Shown here: positions 63,548 through 64,000 of the stretch, one piece after another
Position numbering within the stretch: position 1 is the stretch's first letter
How the letters are laid out: every line of letters begins with the position of its first letter
DNA from: Pristionchus mayeri
Taxonomy: Eukaryota > Nematoda > Chromadorea > Rhabditida > Neodiplogasteridae
NCBI GenBank assembly: GCA_036245805.1
Contig: BTRK01000006.1
Coordinates: 26,258,365 to 26,322,364, forward strand
Direction of reading: 5' to 3'
Length of the DNA stretch: 64,000 nucleotides
Made by a program: the position numbers and the translations under genes
The notes under the pieces: generated by a model
The model's input: the letters and a program-made list of their open reading frames with translations, nothing else
Told to the model about the DNA's origin: nothing
The model's database searches: none

Positions 63548-64000
63548 TCACTTTACTTTGACTTCCTTCACATGCTCCACTCCTTCAATCTCTGCCTCGT
63601 TAGCATCGATTCCATTGAAGAGTGCTCCCAGACCAGACAGATACTGCATGGATGCACTGGATAGATGGGCGAAGAGAACTTACGGCAGCCAGGGAAGGAT
63701 CGAGGGTCATTTCATCCTTCTCTTCTCCTTTCTCCTCGTCTTCTTCCTCCACTTTCACCTTCTTCCTGACGCTTCCTTCTACCGTTTCCTCCATGGAAGC
63801 ACTCGCCAGAATGGCAGCCATTGCGCCACTCTCTTCTGCGCATATTGGGGGATATTTTTTTAGGAAGAAAGTACCCGAATGTGAGCCGGACGGACTAATG
63901 TCACTGCTCTCAGTAGGACAGACTCTTTTCTTGCTGAGAACACTATCATCAGCAGAGGATGGAGTTGCAGTCGGAGGGATACCTAAAGCTGGATTATTCA
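63548..64000 (-). CDS. 3' end of a spliced host gene, acidic/lysine-rich protein
   Basis: Three exons on the minus strand, entering from beyond the right edge: 64000-63875, 63835-63684 and 63643-63548 (stop TGA). Introns are 39 nt (GTACTT...GCGCAG) and 40 nt (GTAAGT...ATGCAG), and the phase is kept throughout. The visible protein of about 125 residues starts in a Ser/Thr/Pro-rich part (GIPPTATPSSADD, then KKRVCPTESS). It continues with MAAILASASMEE, a Lys/Glu-rich stretch (KKVKVEEEDEEKGEE) and a C-terminal segment LDPSLAAYLSGLGALFNG ending KEVKVK. The PT-KKR and acidic composition suggest a nuclear protein, but I do not recognise the family. Tiny introns are typical of Caenorhabditis-like nematodes. 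Confidence 0.8.

Overview
The window looks like a transposon-dense, gene-poor interval from a nematode genome, most likely a rhabditid such as Caenorhabditis. The reasons are very short introns with TTTTCAG-like acceptors, an alpha-tubulin fragment with nematode-style introns, AT-rich intergenic DNA with CTACCGTA/TACTGTAG-type motifs, and many palindromic elements flanked by TA, TAA or TTAA, like those described in worm genomes. Species cannot be fixed from the sequence.

The main object is a Maverick/Polinton virus-like DNA transposon at 3620-14593. It has terminal inverted repeats of about 480-490 bp and a perfect 6-bp target duplication (TGCTTA). A paralogous empty site at 58306-58311 supports these ends. 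A compact plus-strand block (4271-7640) carries a small membrane protein, two related small proteins flanking an adenain-type protease and a C2H2 zinc-finger protein, an unknown protein with an apparent frameshift, and a retroviral-type DDE integrase. A minus-strand block (12720-7775) carries a two-pass membrane protein, the minor capsid/penton-like protein, a small basic protein and the major capsid protein. The packaging ATPase lies outside on the plus strand (12729-13361). Two hairpins sit where the two blocks converge. No protein-primed DNA polymerase B gene is present. The major capsid gene is split by a 1.54-kb palindromic element, so this copy is probably dead.

The Maverick sits inside a hAT-like repeat (2940-14845), followed by further copies at 14854-16765. 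Regions 16.8-25.6 kb and 28.1-30.9 kb hold only dispersed repeats, palindromes and MITEs. A degenerate, serine-rich transposase-like gene lies at 25.6-28.1 kb.

From 30.9 to 62.0 kb the sequence is a nest of fold-back elements. 30.9-40.0 kb contains a Tc1/mariner relic and two more palindromes. 42.2-46.8 kb carries an alpha-tubulin fragment in its loop. 47.3-50.6 kb carries another gene fragment. 52.8-59.7 kb carries a C2H2 'GWAL'-type gene and three younger insertions. A 1.62-kb segment is duplicated between 31.3 and 47.4 kb. Host genes are limited to a zinc-finger gene remnant (52.4-52.8 and 59.7-59.8 kb) and the 3' end of a spliced acidic-protein gene on the minus strand at the right edge (63548-64000). 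Two themes recur: virus-like transposons broken by fold-back elements, and fold-back elements that contain gene pieces or share a common central core although their termini differ.
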